NCBI RefSeq assembly: GCF_003697915.1
Contig: NZ_RCVN01000001.1
Span: 310,001-374,000 of the forward strand
Direction of reading: 5' to 3'
DNA: 64,000 bases
Source: Staphylococcus pseudoxylosus
GTDB taxonomy: Bacteria; Bacillota; Bacilli; Staphylococcales; Staphylococcaceae
The notes beneath the pieces were generated by a model. The model worked only from the letters and a program-made list of their open reading frames with translations. It was not told the origin of the DNA and made no database searches. The number at the start of each line of letters is the position of its first letter. The first letter of the stretch is position 1. This document shows, in pieces, positions 1 to 7,929 of the stretch. Position numbers and translations under genes: made by a program.

Positions 1-166
1 CTTCTTTGTAATTCTCTTGTCCTCGTTCTGGTGTATCGACATCTAATAAACGTAATCGTCTATCCGCAGAAATATCGAAACCGAAATCTAATATCACATC
101 TATAGTGTCTCCATCTACAACGTTGTAGCAGTTTGCTTTGAATGTATATAATTGTTCTTTAATCAT
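1..166 (-). CDS. SNase-like phage protein (thermonuclease fold), 3' end cut by window edge
   Basis: The visible N-terminal 55 residues start at ATG 166 behind a GGAGG site. They contain VVDGDTIDVILDFGF followed by RRLRLLDVDTPER, the signature of staphylococcal nuclease-like (OB-fold) domains: the D-G-D-T calcium-binding strand and the catalytic-region Arg. Similar proteins are common in early regions of staphylococcal phages, where their role is not settled (nuclease or DNA-binding). The C-terminus is outside the window, so catalytic completeness cannot be judged. Confidence 0.75.
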   Translation of the reverse strand, partial: MIKEQLYTFKANCYNVVDGDTIDVILDFGFDISADRRLRLLDVDTPERGQENYKE

Positions 167-239
167 TGTTGTTGTCCTCCAATTGTTCAAATTCATATAT
201 AAATATATACTGATATATACTCTTATATATTTATCGAGA

Positions 240-377
240 TCAATTACTAATCTCTACACTTGTAACTCTTTCGAATTCTTCATTACTAAGTGGTATTGAT
301 TGTATGCTGCTATCTTTTGTTAACTGTAATTCAGTCAGTAGTTTGGTTACTGTTAGTTCAATCTCATCGGACATCAT
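240..377 (-). CDS. Small acidic phage protein, unknown function
   Basis: A 45-residue ORF beginning MMSDEIELTVTKLL. Its ATG overlaps the stop of the upstream coiled-coil ORF (ATGA overlap at 374-377), which supports translation coupling and a real gene. It is acidic with no membrane segment. No family recognised. An AT-rich TATA-repeat stretch (about 190-235) separates it from the SNase-like gene. Confidence 0.5.
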   Translation of the reverse strand: MMSDEIELTVTKLLTELQLTKDSSIQSIPLSNEEFERVTSVEISN

Positions 378-673
378 TTCTGCTCCAATCTATCAATGTA
401 GTTAACCAAATCTATATAGCGACTTACACCAGGATTGTTTTCTGCTTTCAAACGTATGTGCATGGTTAGGGTTGTGTATAGGTTTTTCCAATACCTCACT
501 TCTCCATCACAACTCATTAACTCGGCGTGTTGTATTTGGCCGTTTAAATTGAGGTTTGTCACTCTATTATTTAGATTTTCATTAGTAGCTTTTAGCTTCT
601 CATTCTCCCGTTCCAACCTCTCATTCTATTGCTCTAACCTACGTATAACTTTTACTGCTTCTTCATAACTCAA
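374..673 (-). pseudogene. Coiled-coil phage protein interrupted by an in-frame TAG
   Basis: Reading starts at TTG 673 behind a GGAGTG site (LSYEEAVKVIRRLEQ) and hits TAG at 628-626. It then continues in the same frame as NERLERENEKLKATNENLNN and ends at 374. The residues on both sides of the stop belong to one heptad-rich coiled coil (EQ-stop-NERLERENE), so a single GAG-to-TAG change is the simplest explanation. A shorter product could restart at TTG 616 (80 residues). Small proteins of this kind are frequent in staphylococcal phage early operons. Function unknown. Confidence 0.6.
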
Positions 674-765
674 TCGCCATCACTCCTTTATTTCTAATTT
701 GACACCTTACTGCTGTTTTACTACACTGTAAAAATCGATATTTTTAGAGAAAGGTGTGTTAACCA

Positions 766-864
766 TTGGATAAGGAACCCAGTAATTTTGTTCTAGTTAT
801 TATCACTTTAATTATGTTTTTACTATATCTATCCCCATTTTTATCAATGGCTTTCGATAAATAA
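766..864 (+). CDS. Possible 32-residue membrane peptide on the opposite strand
   Basis: A plus-strand ORF starts at TTG 766 behind AGAAAGGTGTG. It encodes a short polar N-terminus (LDKEPSNF) and then one hydrophobic helix (VLVIITLIMFLLYL) ending in MAFDK. It lies in the only gap of the surrounding minus-strand operon. It resembles the small membrane peptides that staphylococcal phages carry between operons. No homologue named. Its shortness makes chance possible. Confidence 0.35.
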   Translation: MDKEPSNFVLVIITLIMFLLYLSPFLSMAFDK

Positions 865-875
865 AAATTATTCAT

Positions 876-1298
876 CTACTCCACCAGCTTTCCGTCGCGC
901 CAGATTAATACTAGCTCTCGGTCGTCATTTTCAATATAGAAATGAGTTGTATTAATATAATCAGGTGCCATTCTCAAACACTTGTTAATAGACATTGTAT
1001 GACTTGTATAACAAACACTACCCATGCCACCTATAAAACGTTCTATCAAATCTAACTCTGTATCTTCCGTAATTTCTTCCTCGACTTCGACTGTCGTTTT
1101 CCCATTTCTAAAACTCCCGTTAAGCAAATCACTTTTTGAAACCGGATTAAGTTCAAACTCTTGTTTGAATTTCATTGGTGCATCAATGATATTGTCATCA
1201 ATCAATTTATTTTCGAAACAACGAATACCATACTTATCAATCATGTGTTTCGCATATTCCTCTATTGTCATTTCTACTTTACGTTTAATCTTTACCAT
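876..1298 (-). CDS. Phage protein of unknown function (140 aa)
   Basis: A soluble acidic protein, start ATG 1298 with GGAGG upstream. The N-terminal part (MTIEEYAKHMIDKYGIRCFENKLIDDNI) looks helical. The C-terminal half ends in alternating short strands (HFYIENDDRELVLIWRDGKLVE). It sits in the early operon between the small genes and the RusA group, a position usually taken by poorly characterised staphylococcal phage proteins. No family recognised. Confidence 0.7.
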   Translation of the reverse strand: MVKIKRKVEMTIEEYAKHMIDKYGIRCFENKLIDDNIIDAPMKFKQEFELNPVSKSDLLNGSFRNGKTTVEVEEEITEDTELDLIERFIGGMGSVCYTSHTMSINKCLRMAPDYINTTHFYIENDDRELVLIWRDGKLVE

Positions 1299-1367
1299 TT
1301 ATTCGTCCTCCTATAATAGATATTACTAATCTTTAAACTCTATAATATATTTATATCTATAACTGAA

Positions 1368-1943
1368 TTAATCCCAATTCTCATATGCACGTTCCAATGA
1401 TTTTTTGGCTTGCTCACTATCATGTTCAAATATGTGTTCTATCGCTTTACCTATATTGTATGCTGGTACTGCGTCAAATCCTTCAACTACTTGTTCTATA
1501 AATTGAGTCCTATCATTAGTATTTAGAGATATTATAGGTTCTCCAGGTCGTATCATGTCTGGTCTTTTATTTCCGTTTACTCCACAACTTCTCTTACGTT
1601 GTTGTACGTCGTTGGATTGAAGCATATTTCTTCTAAGCTCATCAATTCCTTTTTCCTTTGCTTCCTCTAAAAGTTTTTCATCAACAGTAAATCCATTTAA
1701 CTCTCGAGAATCACTCAAACTCTCCATCTTACTCTCTATATAGTTACTCCACAAATAAAAGTGGTTGTCGTCTGTGATTTCGTATAAGTTACCAAGTGAA
1801 TCAATGCCTGCTTCATTCTTATCATCTTCGTTAAATATAATTTCATCTACACGACCTACAACCGTCATACCATCGCTATACTCACTTTTGCCAATATCGT
1901 ACACGATTACATAATCATCTAAATTTAAATCCCTAATCTTCAT
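1368..1943 (-). CDS. Phage early protein of unknown function (191 aa)
   Basis: The start (MKIRDLNLDDYVIVYDIGKS) looks like a small beta-domain: several short strands over residues 1-70. The C-terminal 40 residues (AVPAYNIGKAIEHIFEHD, then a helix with KKSLERAYENW) faintly recall the Y-N-x-G-K-A-I helix of DUF3310 phage proteins, but I do not assert membership. It follows the next gene upstream without a gap, so both are in one transcript. Confidence 0.7.
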   Translation of the reverse strand: MKIRDLNLDDYVIVYDIGKSEYSDGMTVVGRVDEIIFNEDDKNEAGIDSLGNLYEITDDNHFYLWSNYIESKMESLSDSRELNGFTVDEKLLEEAKEKGIDELRRNMLQSNDVQQRKRSCGVNGNKRPDMIRPGEPIISLNTNDRTQFIEQVVEGFDAVPAYNIGKAIEHIFEHDSEQAKKSLERAYENWD

Positions 1944-2294
1944 CTACTTAACCACCTTTGGAAATATATCGTTTTTCATTAAATCAGCTACATACTTCTT
2001 GCGTTGATGTACTTGTGGTGTCCCATCATACAACCAAGGGTGCTCGTCTCTGTGCTTCTCCTCTTTAACTTTGGCTCTTATACGTCTTACTTGTGATTCC
2101 ATTTGTTTAATTTTCTGCTCTTCTCTATAGTCTTCTAAGCGTGTCCCTTTAGGTGCTTTACATGCTTCATGTAATGTCCAACCACTTCTTAACCTTGTAG
2201 CTAAATAGTCCCTATAAAAACCGTTTGCTTCCATATTTTTTAAATTCTTACCTAGAATTGTGTACTCTTTGCCGTTTACACATAGCCTTTCCAT
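1944..2294 (-). CDS. Basic phage protein with helix-turn-helix-like segment
   Basis: A 116-residue basic protein. The N-terminal part contains LATRLRSGWTLHEACKAP, a short HTH-like element of the kind found next to HNH/NUMOD proteins and in phage proteins that read DNA. The C-terminus is a highly charged helix (KQMESQVRRIRAKVKEEKHR). Its stop is flush with the next gene and its start overlaps the stop of the 62-residue ORF upstream (2294), so translation is coupled. DNA binding is inference. Confidence 0.65.
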   Translation of the reverse strand: MERLCVNGKEYTILGKNLKNMEANGFYRDYLATRLRSGWTLHEACKAPKGTRLEDYREEQKIKQMESQVRRIRAKVKEEKHRDEHPWLYDGTPQVHQRKKYVADLMKNDIFPKVVK

Positions 2295-2482
2295 TAATCT
2301 TTCACCTCTGGTTCGCTAAATTCTATGAATGTACCATCTAAGTAATCGTTAATGTGCTTATCCATGTCTTGACCAATCCAATCTAAAGCTTCTTGTTCTT
2401 CTTCATTTGGTCGTTGGATATATGGCACTACCTTTTCGAATTTAGCGTAGTATTTAATTTTCATTGTTCCTGGTTCACTCAT
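2294..2482 (-). CDS. Small phage protein of unknown function (62 aa)
   Basis: An acidic 62-residue protein (IQRPNEEEQEALDWIGQDMDKHINDYLDG) with no membrane segment. It is tightly packed between the RusA gene and the HTH-like gene on the same strand. No family recognised. Confidence 0.6.
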   Translation of the reverse strand: MSEPGTMKIKYYAKFEKVVPYIQRPNEEEQEALDWIGQDMDKHINDYLDGTFIEFSEPEVKD

Positions 2483-2487
2483 TTAAA

Positions 2488-2886
2488 TCACTCCAATACT
2501 TCAATATCCATAACCACTTTCGGATTCTCTGCGTATTTCTTAAAGCTTGCTATCTCTACAATTTGGTTATCGTCTTGCCATACGTGTTTATTAGCTGCGT
2601 CTAATACTGTTTTTATTAGATTATCGATATCAGGTTTAGTTACCTTATATTGCCCTATCATCGCTACATGCTTCTTCTTGCTCCATGATTTAAGTAATGG
2701 AAAATGAAACTCAATTGTTAATTTGATAGGTGCATCAATCATCAGATTAGGCATTTGCGCCTGTATGTCCTTCTTGTGATTGGTGTATTTGGCTGGCATA
2801 TATGTTTGAACATATTTTCCAGTGTTTCTAAATCTAGGTCTAGGTGATGCCATAGGTGCATCTACCGTTAGCTCTATACGTTTCAT
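2488..2886 (-). CDS. rusA: RusA-family Holliday junction resolvase
   Basis: A 132-residue protein of normal RusA length. The conserved acidic motif KPDIDNLIKTVLDA (about 84-97, with D86 and D88) and the following WQDDNQI (D105/D106) are the metal-binding residues known from RusA. The basic N-terminus (ASPRPRFR) is typical too. RusA enzymes cut four-way junctions made during phage recombination and replication. The neighbours (DnaC loader, ERF, SSB) form the matching DNA-metabolism module. Confidence 0.9.
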   Translation of the reverse strand: MKRIELTVDAPMASPRPRFRNTGKYVQTYMPAKYTNHKKDIQAQMPNLMIDAPIKLTIEFHFPLLKSWSKKKHVAMIGQYKVTKPDIDNLIKTVLDAANKHVWQDDNQIVEIASFKKYAENPKVVMDIEVLE

Positions 2887-2896
2887 TTAGTCACTC

Positions 2897-3115
2897 CTAC
2901 AGATAATCAAAAATATTATTTTGATGCGCTCGTTCTACTTTATAGTTTTTAATAAACGTTTCTAGTTCTTCATCATCCAAGAACCAACGTTGACCTTCAT
3001 AAAATGTTTTAACAATTCCAGATACTCTATGACGCCCGTCTTTACAATTAGGTATTACTGAAAATTGCTTATTACCTTTTGAATCGAACAACCCATAACG
3101 CTCTCTAATTCCCAT
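2897..3115 (-). CDS. Small phage protein of unknown function (72 aa)
   Basis: A 72-residue basic protein. It opens MGIRERYGLFDSKGNKQFSV and has an aromatic core (FYEGQRWFLDDEELETFI). It lies in the operon between the 57-residue ORF and RusA. No domain recognised. Confidence 0.65.
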   Translation of the reverse strand: MGIRERYGLFDSKGNKQFSVIPNCKDGRHRVSGIVKTFYEGQRWFLDDEELETFIKNYKVERAHQNNIFDYL

Positions 3116-3289
3116 TTAGCACACCTCACGAATAGCGTCTGTTGTAGCGCGTTTTGCTTTCTCTGTGAATAAAAGTTCATCTAATATTGTTTCGTCTCCA
3201 TGTGCCCCATCTATGAACTTCTGTGCATACATATCACTTAAGTTTGGAGCGTCTAAAAAGTCTTTTACATATTGAATTGTTTTTACCAT
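3116..3289 (-). CDS. Small phage protein (57 aa) coupled to the DnaC-like gene
   Basis: Start ATG 3289 lies inside the last codons of the DnaC-like gene (ATGGTAA overlap), so it is translationally coupled. Sequence MVKTIQYVKDFLDAPNLSDM continues with a charged helical part and ends REVC. The reading frame fills the space up to the next gene with only 1-3 bases left, which supports it as real despite its size. Function unknown. Confidence 0.6.
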   Translation of the reverse strand: MVKTIQYVKDFLDAPNLSDMYAQKFIDGAHGDETILDELLFTEKAKRATTDAIREVC

Positions 3290-4056
3290 GCGTCTCTCTC
3301 CCTGTAATCATCACCAAGCACTCTCACTTGGCGTGAATTATGTTTCATACGTGAATTGATTCGTTGCCAATTCATATTTTGATTTAGTTCTTTATCACTA
3401 AAATTAGTAGTAAAAATATTGTTCTTACCTACTCTGTTATCAACTATGCTAAATAGTTTGTTTAATGTATGTTCTGTGTTTTCTACACCTACATCATCTA
3501 GTACAAGTAAGTCTACGTTGCTAAGTAATTTAACTAACTCGTCTGTAGTTTCAACTGCATTTTTATTGTAAGTAGCTTTGATACGATCCATTAACATCGG
3601 TATATGCATAAACGCTACGGAGTAACCTTGTGTTTTAATTGCTTTAGCAATTGCATATGCTAAGTGTGATTTACCTGTGCCATATGAGCCTTGCATGATT
3701 AACGACTTAGGCTTATCTATAGAAAATGTTTTAACGTACTCTATAGCTGTTTGTTTAGCTTCTGTTTGTGATTTGTTTTGTGGTTGATAATTATTCACTG
3801 TGACTTCTTGTAATGAGTAGTTAACATTAGATTGGTTGAATATATTATTGATTGCTTTCTGCTTACGTTTATTCTCTGCTTCTTTACCTGCTGCAATCAT
3901 GCTACACTCACAACCATCACGATATTCGTAACCACTATCAAACTTGTGTAAATCGTACTTATTACCGCATTTCTCACAATACAGTGATCTTTCTATTTCA
4001 GCAGCTTCATACTGCTTAAGTGTTTCTGTTATTCTAGGGCTTAACATGCGTTTCAT
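3283..4056 (-). CDS. DnaC/IstB-type helicase loader ATPase
   Basis: A 257-residue AAA+ protein. The N-terminal part has four cysteines (C27, C30, C49, C51) in C-x2-C and C-x-C pairs, a probable zinc knuckle seen in phage DnaC-like proteins. Walker A is GSYGTGKS (about 123-130) and Walker B is LLVLDDVG (about 183-190), followed by a sensor region (IFTTNFS). Such proteins deliver the host replicative helicase to the phage origin. It follows the initiator gene by 10 bases, the usual pairing. Confidence 0.9.
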   Translation of the reverse strand: MKRMLSPRITETLKQYEAAEIERSLYCEKCGNKYDLHKFDSGYEYRDGCECSMIAAGKEAENKRKQKAINNIFNQSNVNYSLQEVTVNNYQPQNKSQTEAKQTAIEYVKTFSIDKPKSLIMQGSYGTGKSHLAYAIAKAIKTQGYSVAFMHIPMLMDRIKATYNKNAVETTDELVKLLSNVDLLVLDDVGVENTEHTLNKLFSIVDNRVGKNNIFTTNFSDKELNQNMNWQRINSRMKHNSRQVRVLGDDYRERDAW

Positions 4057-4066
4057 TTAATCACTC

Positions 4067-4786
4067 CTAATCCCAATAACTAGGGTCGTGTTTCATACGT
4101 TCTAGTTGGTCTTGTCCTGTAGGTTGTGTTTCTTCTGTAAAGTCATTCAAATAACTTTCTTGACTTAAAAATGTTTTAGGATACTTTTGATACTGTTTAT
4201 TCGTAATCGTTTTAAGATATTCTCTAGTACCATTCATGATAGTTTCATAACTATGTTCTTTAAGTGCTGATTTAAATAAGCTAAATGCTTTTTTCTTATC
4301 TAGCTTTTTATCATACAGTTTCCACCATTCCTCAAAACGTTCACGCGTAACGTCAGTTGCGCTAGTATTAATTGTCTGACTCTTATTTGTAATACTGTTA
4401 ATTGTAGAACTGTTAATTGTAGTGGGCTGGTTGTCGACCGATTGAAATTCAACCGGTTGAGTGTCGACCGGTCGGGAATCAACCCGTCGAGGTTCGTGCA
4501 TAACCGTATATAAATTACTTCCATAAATATTTCCATTTTGTTTTCTAGTTACTTTTAAATAGCCTATTTGCTCTAACTCTTTTCTAGCTCTTTGGTATCT
4601 TTGCTTTCCTATATTTAATTCATGTTTAATTAAAGAAACACTAGGAAACGAACTTTCATCAGCGCCTGCATAAGCAGATAAGTAGCTGTATAACGCTTTT
4701 GCTTCAATACTTACGTTGGTGTCTTTCATCACTCGTTTAAATACTAATCCGTAGCCACTGACAGAACTTTTTATGCTATCGCTCAT
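4067..4786 (-). CDS. Phage replication initiator with winged-helix N-terminus
   Basis: A 239-residue protein. Residues 1-100 (IEAKALYSYLSAYAG, FPSVSLIKHELNIGKQRYQRARKELEQIGYL) form a winged helix like those in staphylococcal phage initiators. The middle (about 100-145) is a low-complexity Thr/Asn/Gln/Ser linker encoded by two families of 15-bp repeats. The C-terminus (FEEWWKLYDKKLDKKKAF) is a DnaD-like helical end. It precedes the helicase loader, as in lambda O-P. I infer that it binds the repeats inside its own gene. Confidence 0.8.
   Translation of the reverse strand: MSDSIKSSVSGYGLVFKRVMKDTNVSIEAKALYSYLSAYAGADESSFPSVSLIKHELNIGKQRYQRARKELEQIGYLKVTRKQNGNIYGSNLYTVMHEPRRVDSRPVDTQPVEFQSVDNQPTTINSSTINSITNKSQTINTSATDVTRERFEEWWKLYDKKLDKKKAFSLFKSALKEHSYETIMNGTREYLKTITNKQYQKYPKTFLSQESYLNDFTEETQPTGQDQLERMKHDPSYWD
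4364..4490. repeat. Two sets of 15-bp tandem repeats, candidate phage replication origin
   Basis: Read on the minus strand, four 15-bp units with core CRACCGGTYGA lie at about 4430-4490 (first and last imperfect). They are followed by about three and a half AT-rich units starting ACAATTAACAGT at 4364-4421. GC-rich iterons next to an AT-rich region, inside the initiator gene, is the layout of lambda-type origins. That this is the origin is inference. Confidence 0.6.
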
Positions 4787-5452
4787 TTACTTCTCACCTC
4801 TCAACATCTTATTCAGTTTTTCGTCTACATCCACCCAACTATCTTGTAAGTGATATTTACGATTAAATGTGTCCATGCCTATGTTGTGCTGTTCGTTGTG
4901 GTGGTTTCTGCATAAGGCTAATACTTTATTATCTGTATGATTTATTTTGTTTCTATTTCGTCCACTACCTACGGTTTGATAATGTGCTAAATCAGCATTT
5001 ACAGCGCCACATATAACACAAGTTCGGTTAATGGTAGATTTGTATAGAAAGTATTTATCATTGCTCATGAGGTCGCTCGTTTGCTTCCTCATCGGTATGT
5101 CATATTGGAATATAAAATCTAATATGAGTTCGATTAATTCACTTGCTTGTCTTCGACTACAATTACTTAATGACATCGGTTCATAGCCATGTAAGAACTC
5201 TAATTGTTTTTGGAACATATACCTTAAGTAGTCCATCGGTTGCCCGTAATGGTCGAATATATCTCTTATCATTGCAAATACTTTACGACGTTGTTTACCT
5301 GTTATCTTGTATGGATCAATTACATCTACATCACATTCAACTTCTAATCCGTTATCAAGTAGTAGAAAGTCTTTATTAGTTAGTTCTACACCCTCGATGA
5401 CAGCAGTTATTGTGCCGTCATCTTGTTGGATGTAACTTTTAATTATTGCCAT
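4787..5452 (-). CDS. Putative HNHc nuclease of the phage replication module
   Basis: A 221-residue protein. The N-terminal half is an OB-like/all-helix part that includes KITGKQRRKVFAMIRDIFDHYG. The C-terminal third is an HNH-like zinc domain: C-V-I-C-G, then DLAHYQTVGSGRNRN, then LALCRNHHNEQH. Proteins with this layout are standard in staphylococcal phages, next to the initiator, and are annotated as putative HNHc nucleases or NinG-like recombination proteins. Start ATG 5452 follows the neighbouring endonuclease gene directly. Confidence 0.8.
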   Translation of the reverse strand: MAIIKSYIQQDDGTITAVIEGVELTNKDFLLLDNGLEVECDVDVIDPYKITGKQRRKVFAMIRDIFDHYGQPMDYLRYMFQKQLEFLHGYEPMSLSNCSRRQASELIELILDFIFQYDIPMRKQTSDLMSNDKYFLYKSTINRTCVICGAVNADLAHYQTVGSGRNRNKINHTDNKVLALCRNHHNEQHNIGMDTFNRKYHLQDSWVDVDEKLNKMLRGEK

Positions 5453-6004
5453 TTAAATCAACTTCTCTACCTTGTATTTAGAATTATCTTTTGCGTTCAA
5501 AGTATTATGTCCTGTTTGTATACGACCACTTGTATAACCTGTAGACCTTTCTAACCATTTATCAGCTTTAGCCATACTTATAAACTCTAGTTGTATACCT
5601 GTGTTCATTTGAATTAACTTTACAGCTTTTTCAGTGTCGATTAAGTTGTTTTCAAATGCGTGTCTGTTATTTTCTAAGTGATTACACCATTCGAGATTAT
5701 CTACATGATTATTTTTAGGATTACCGTCGATATGATTGATGCATTCTTTTCCTTCAACTGATGACATAAACGCAAAACCGACTAATCTGTGCACTAAAAA
5801 ATCTTTAGATTTTCCATTTTTCCACAAATTAACTCTTACATCTCTAACGTTAGGAGTTTTATCTTTCAAATATCGCTGTTTCCAATGTCTTATTCCGTGT
5901 TTTTCAGTGAATGTCGTCTTGTTTTTATGTGTTCTTACTCGACCGAAATTACTAACCTCATAAATATTTTCGTAACCTACAACATCTTTCCAAATTTCTT
6001 TCAT
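5453..6004 (-). CDS. NUMOD4 + HNH homing-type endonuclease
   Basis: A 183-residue free-standing endonuclease. Residues 1-50 (EIWKDVVGYENIYEVSNFGRVRTHK) are a NUMOD4 DNA-binding motif. The centre (VHRLVGFAFM, then CINHIDGNPKNNHVDNLEWCN) is the HNH catalytic core with the H-N-H residues. The C-terminal end (KADKWLERSTGYTSGRIQTGH) looks like a NUMOD1-type DNA reader. It sits between ssb and the HNHc gene, where many related phages lack it, so it is probably a mobile insertion. Confidence 0.85.
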   Translation of the reverse strand: MKEIWKDVVGYENIYEVSNFGRVRTHKNKTTFTEKHGIRHWKQRYLKDKTPNVRDVRVNLWKNGKSKDFLVHRLVGFAFMSSVEGKECINHIDGNPKNNHVDNLEWCNHLENNRHAFENNLIDTEKAVKLIQMNTGIQLEFISMAKADKWLERSTGYTSGRIQTGHNTLNAKDNSKYKVEKLI

Positions 6005-6016
6005 ACAATCACCTCA

Positions 6017-6466
6017 TCAAAACGGGAGTGTCGAGTCATCTATATCAATAGGTCCATTGTTATTAGCGAATGGGTTATCATTGCTTGAACGTTGGTTATT
6101 CATGCCTGCCTGTTGTCCTTTAGAAACGTTGTTTGCCTGTCCGTTGTTTTTTGGTTCCAAGAATTGAACACTGTCTGCGATAACTTCAGTAACAAATACA
6201 CGTTGTCCTTCTTTATTTTCATAGCTACGTGATTGCATACGACCATCAACACCAGCTAAATGACCTTTAAATAAATAATTGTTTACATTTTCTGCTTGTT
6301 TACGGAAAACAACTACATTGATAAAGTCTGCTTCACGTTCACCTTGTGCATTCGTGAATGTTCTATTAACAGCTAGGGTGAAGTTTGCAATATTTACACC
6401 AGATGGTGTTGTTCTAAATTCTGGGTCTTTCGTTAAACGTCCTACTAATACAACTCTATTTATCAT
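6017..6466 (-). CDS. ssb: Phage single-stranded DNA-binding protein
   Basis: A 149-residue SSB. The OB-fold opens [18 protein letters not shown] and continues with FTLAVNRTF and [17 protein letters not shown] Gln/Asn-rich linker leads to the acidic tail DIDDSTLPF, the usual site for partner proteins (RecO, PriA and others). The start overlaps the stop of the ERF gene by one base, so the two are coupled. Together they form a single-strand annealing recombination pair. Confidence 0.95.
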   Translation of the reverse strand: MINRVVLVGRLTKDPEFRTTPSGVNIANFTLAVNRTFTNAQGEREADFINVVVFRKQAENVNNYLFKGHLAGVDGRMQSRSYENKEGQRVFVTEVIADSVQFLEPKNNGQANNVSKGQQAGMNNQRSSNDNPFANNNGPIDIDDSTLPF

Positions 6467-7125
6467 TAGTCATTCTCCTTTGTTTTAGTATTCTTGCTCC
6501 ATTCATTTAATGTAAAAATGTGCTCAGAAATTTGTTTATTAGTTAAATTATTAATATTTGTTATACCTAATTCTTCTTTAACTTGATTAGCACTGACATT
6601 TGCACCTACAGATTTCATTAATTCTCTAAAATTTTCTATTTCTTTCTCAAGTTCCTCTACATTTTCAGGGTCTACTTTTGCATACTTATCTTGCTTTTCT
6701 TTAGCGTCTGCATCATCTTCATCAGTTGGTAATCCGAAGAACTTCATTAAAAAATATCTTTCTGAATAAGTTAAAGCAGTACCTAAAGCTTTACTTGGGT
6801 CATCTTGTTGACCAATAGCAAATATCGCTGATTCTATTTTTTCTTCTGAATTATCTGTATTGGTAATTGTGTAATGTACATTAAGTGATACGACATATTC
6901 TGTTTTTTCTTTTCCTTTTACGACCACATTTACAGTTTCATATTTCGCATCTGATGTTTTAAAGGTAATGTTAATACCATGCTTATATAATTCTGGATTT
7001 AATTTGTGTAGTACTTGGGAGCCTGAAACATAGCTATATTGATAACCTGTTTTATCTTTAATAAAGCCCTCCATTGAATGTTTAGCTTCATTAATACGTT
7101 GATGTATATTTTTCGTTTCACTCAT
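6466..7125 (-). CDS. ERF-family single-strand annealing protein
   Basis: A 219-residue ERF protein. Diagnostic stretches are [13 protein letters not shown] (about 28-40) and [20 protein letters not shown] with [11 protein letters not shown] (about 103-138). ERF proteins anneal complementary single strands during phage recombination and genome circularisation, working with SSB, which follows directly. The charged C-terminus probably mediates partner contacts. Confidence 0.9.
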   Translation of the reverse strand: MSETKNIHQRINEAKHSMEGFIKDKTGYQYSYVSGSQVLHKLNPELYKHGINITFKTSDAKYETVNVVVKGKEKTEYVVSLNVHYTITNTDNSEEKIESAIFAIGQQDDPSKALGTALTYSERYFLMKFFGLPTDEDDADAKEKQDKYAKVDPENVEELEKEIENFRELMKSVGANVSANQVKEELGITNINNLTNKQISEHIFTLNEWSKNTKTKEND

Positions 7126-7372
7126 TTACTTCAACCCTCTCACTTCTGTGTATTCTTATATGAGTTGATTCGCATATAATTTTGTCGTGTTTAGACCAGT
7201 CAATTTGTAATATTTCAAAGTCTTCTTCAAAGAATCTCCTTGCTGTTTCCATATCATCGGTGTATTCAACTTTAGGTGCACGGTCAGTTGGTCTATTGTC
7301 TACGTAATGGTTAACGTCTTTGTGGACTATATAGCAATATTCTTTTGTATATTTAGTCTTACTTTTATTCAT
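7118..7372 (-). CDS. Small phage protein of unknown function (84 aa)
   Basis: I place the start at ATG 7372 (MNKSKTKYTKEYCYIVHKDV), which overlaps the end of the upstream gene, rather than further upstream. It is a soluble protein with several His and Tyr residues ([22 protein letters not shown]). Its stop overlaps the start of the ERF gene, so it belongs to the same coupled operon. No family recognised. Confidence 0.65.
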   Translation of the reverse strand: MNKSKTKYTKEYCYIVHKDVNHYVDNRPTDRAPKVEYTDDMETARRFFEEDFEILQIDWSKHDKIICESTHIRIHRSERVEVNE

Positions 7373-7607
7373 CGCAAACCAACCTTTCGCCTGCAATAAC
7401 TTTCTTTGCTTGTTCATAGCGTGCTAGTATTTCAGTATCTTTATGTGTGTTATTAAACATATAGATACTTGACATTCCTTCTTTATAGTTGTCATGTGAA
7501 TGATGAAACCAAATCGTGTTATCTATATATTCGATAATCATGCCTTCACCTTCTATTTGTTGTATTAAATCAATGGCTAATCGTTTAAATTTTTGTTTCT
7601 TCACCAC
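7365..7607 (-). CDS. Small phage protein of unknown function (80 aa)
   Basis: The protein begins at GTG 7607 or GTG 7604, both overlapping the end of the DUF1108 gene. The sequence VKKQKFKRLAIDLIQQIEGEGMIIEYID is followed by an aromatic strand region (TIWFHHSHDNYKEGMSSIYMF). It is part of the same minus-strand operon. No domain recognised. Confidence 0.6.
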   Translation of the reverse strand: MVKKQKFKRLAIDLIQQIEGEGMIIEYIDNTIWFHHSHDNYKEGMSSIYMFNNTHKDTEILARYEQAKKVIAGERLVCDE

Positions 7608-7864
7608 TGCATCACTCGATTCATTATTCTATCTGATTCGTCTGTGTTTTCTTCAATCCATGTGAAAGCAGATTGTTCTAGAATTTCTTGTGCTGTAACT
7701 ATTCCAGCATATTCATCGTAAATTGGGACGCTATCTATATATTCGTTGTCCTCACTTACTAATGTGACCTCTATATTGTCTTCGTCTTTGTACAAAGTAA
7801 TTCTGAAATCAAACCCTAATAATTGGATTTTCTTACTTTTAGTTGTACCTATTTCGTAATACAT
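7601..7864 (-). CDS. DUF1108-family phage protein
   Basis: An 87-residue protein. The start MYYEIG, the centre GFDFRITLY and the C-terminus WIEENTDESDRIMNRVMQW match the DUF1108 family as I know it from S. aureus phages. The family is found upstream of recombination genes in staphylococcal phage early operons, as here. Molecular function unknown. ATG 7864 is preceded by GGAGGTAGACAAG. Confidence 0.85.
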   Translation of the reverse strand: MYYEIGTTKSKKIQLLGFDFRITLYKDEDNIEVTLVSEDNEYIDSVPIYDEYAGIVTAQEILEQSAFTWIEENTDESDRIMNRVMQW

Positions 7865-7889
7865 CTTGTCTACCTCCTATTTTTGGTGG

Positions 7890-7920
7890 TATACTTGTGT
7901 TGTCTGGATTCACAAGTATA
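7890..7920 (-). terminator. Hairpin in the early operon
   Basis: A perfect 10-bp inverted repeat (TATACTTGTG / CACAAGTATA) with an 11-nt loop lies between the 59-residue membrane ORF and DUF1108. No clear U-run follows on the minus strand, so it may be an attenuator or RNA-processing site rather than a terminator. Confidence 0.4.
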
Positions 7921-7929
7921 TTTTGACTG

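Noticed and set aside
4300..4536. A 78-residue frame inside the initiator gene
   Set aside because: It only reflects the 15-bp repeats read in another frame.
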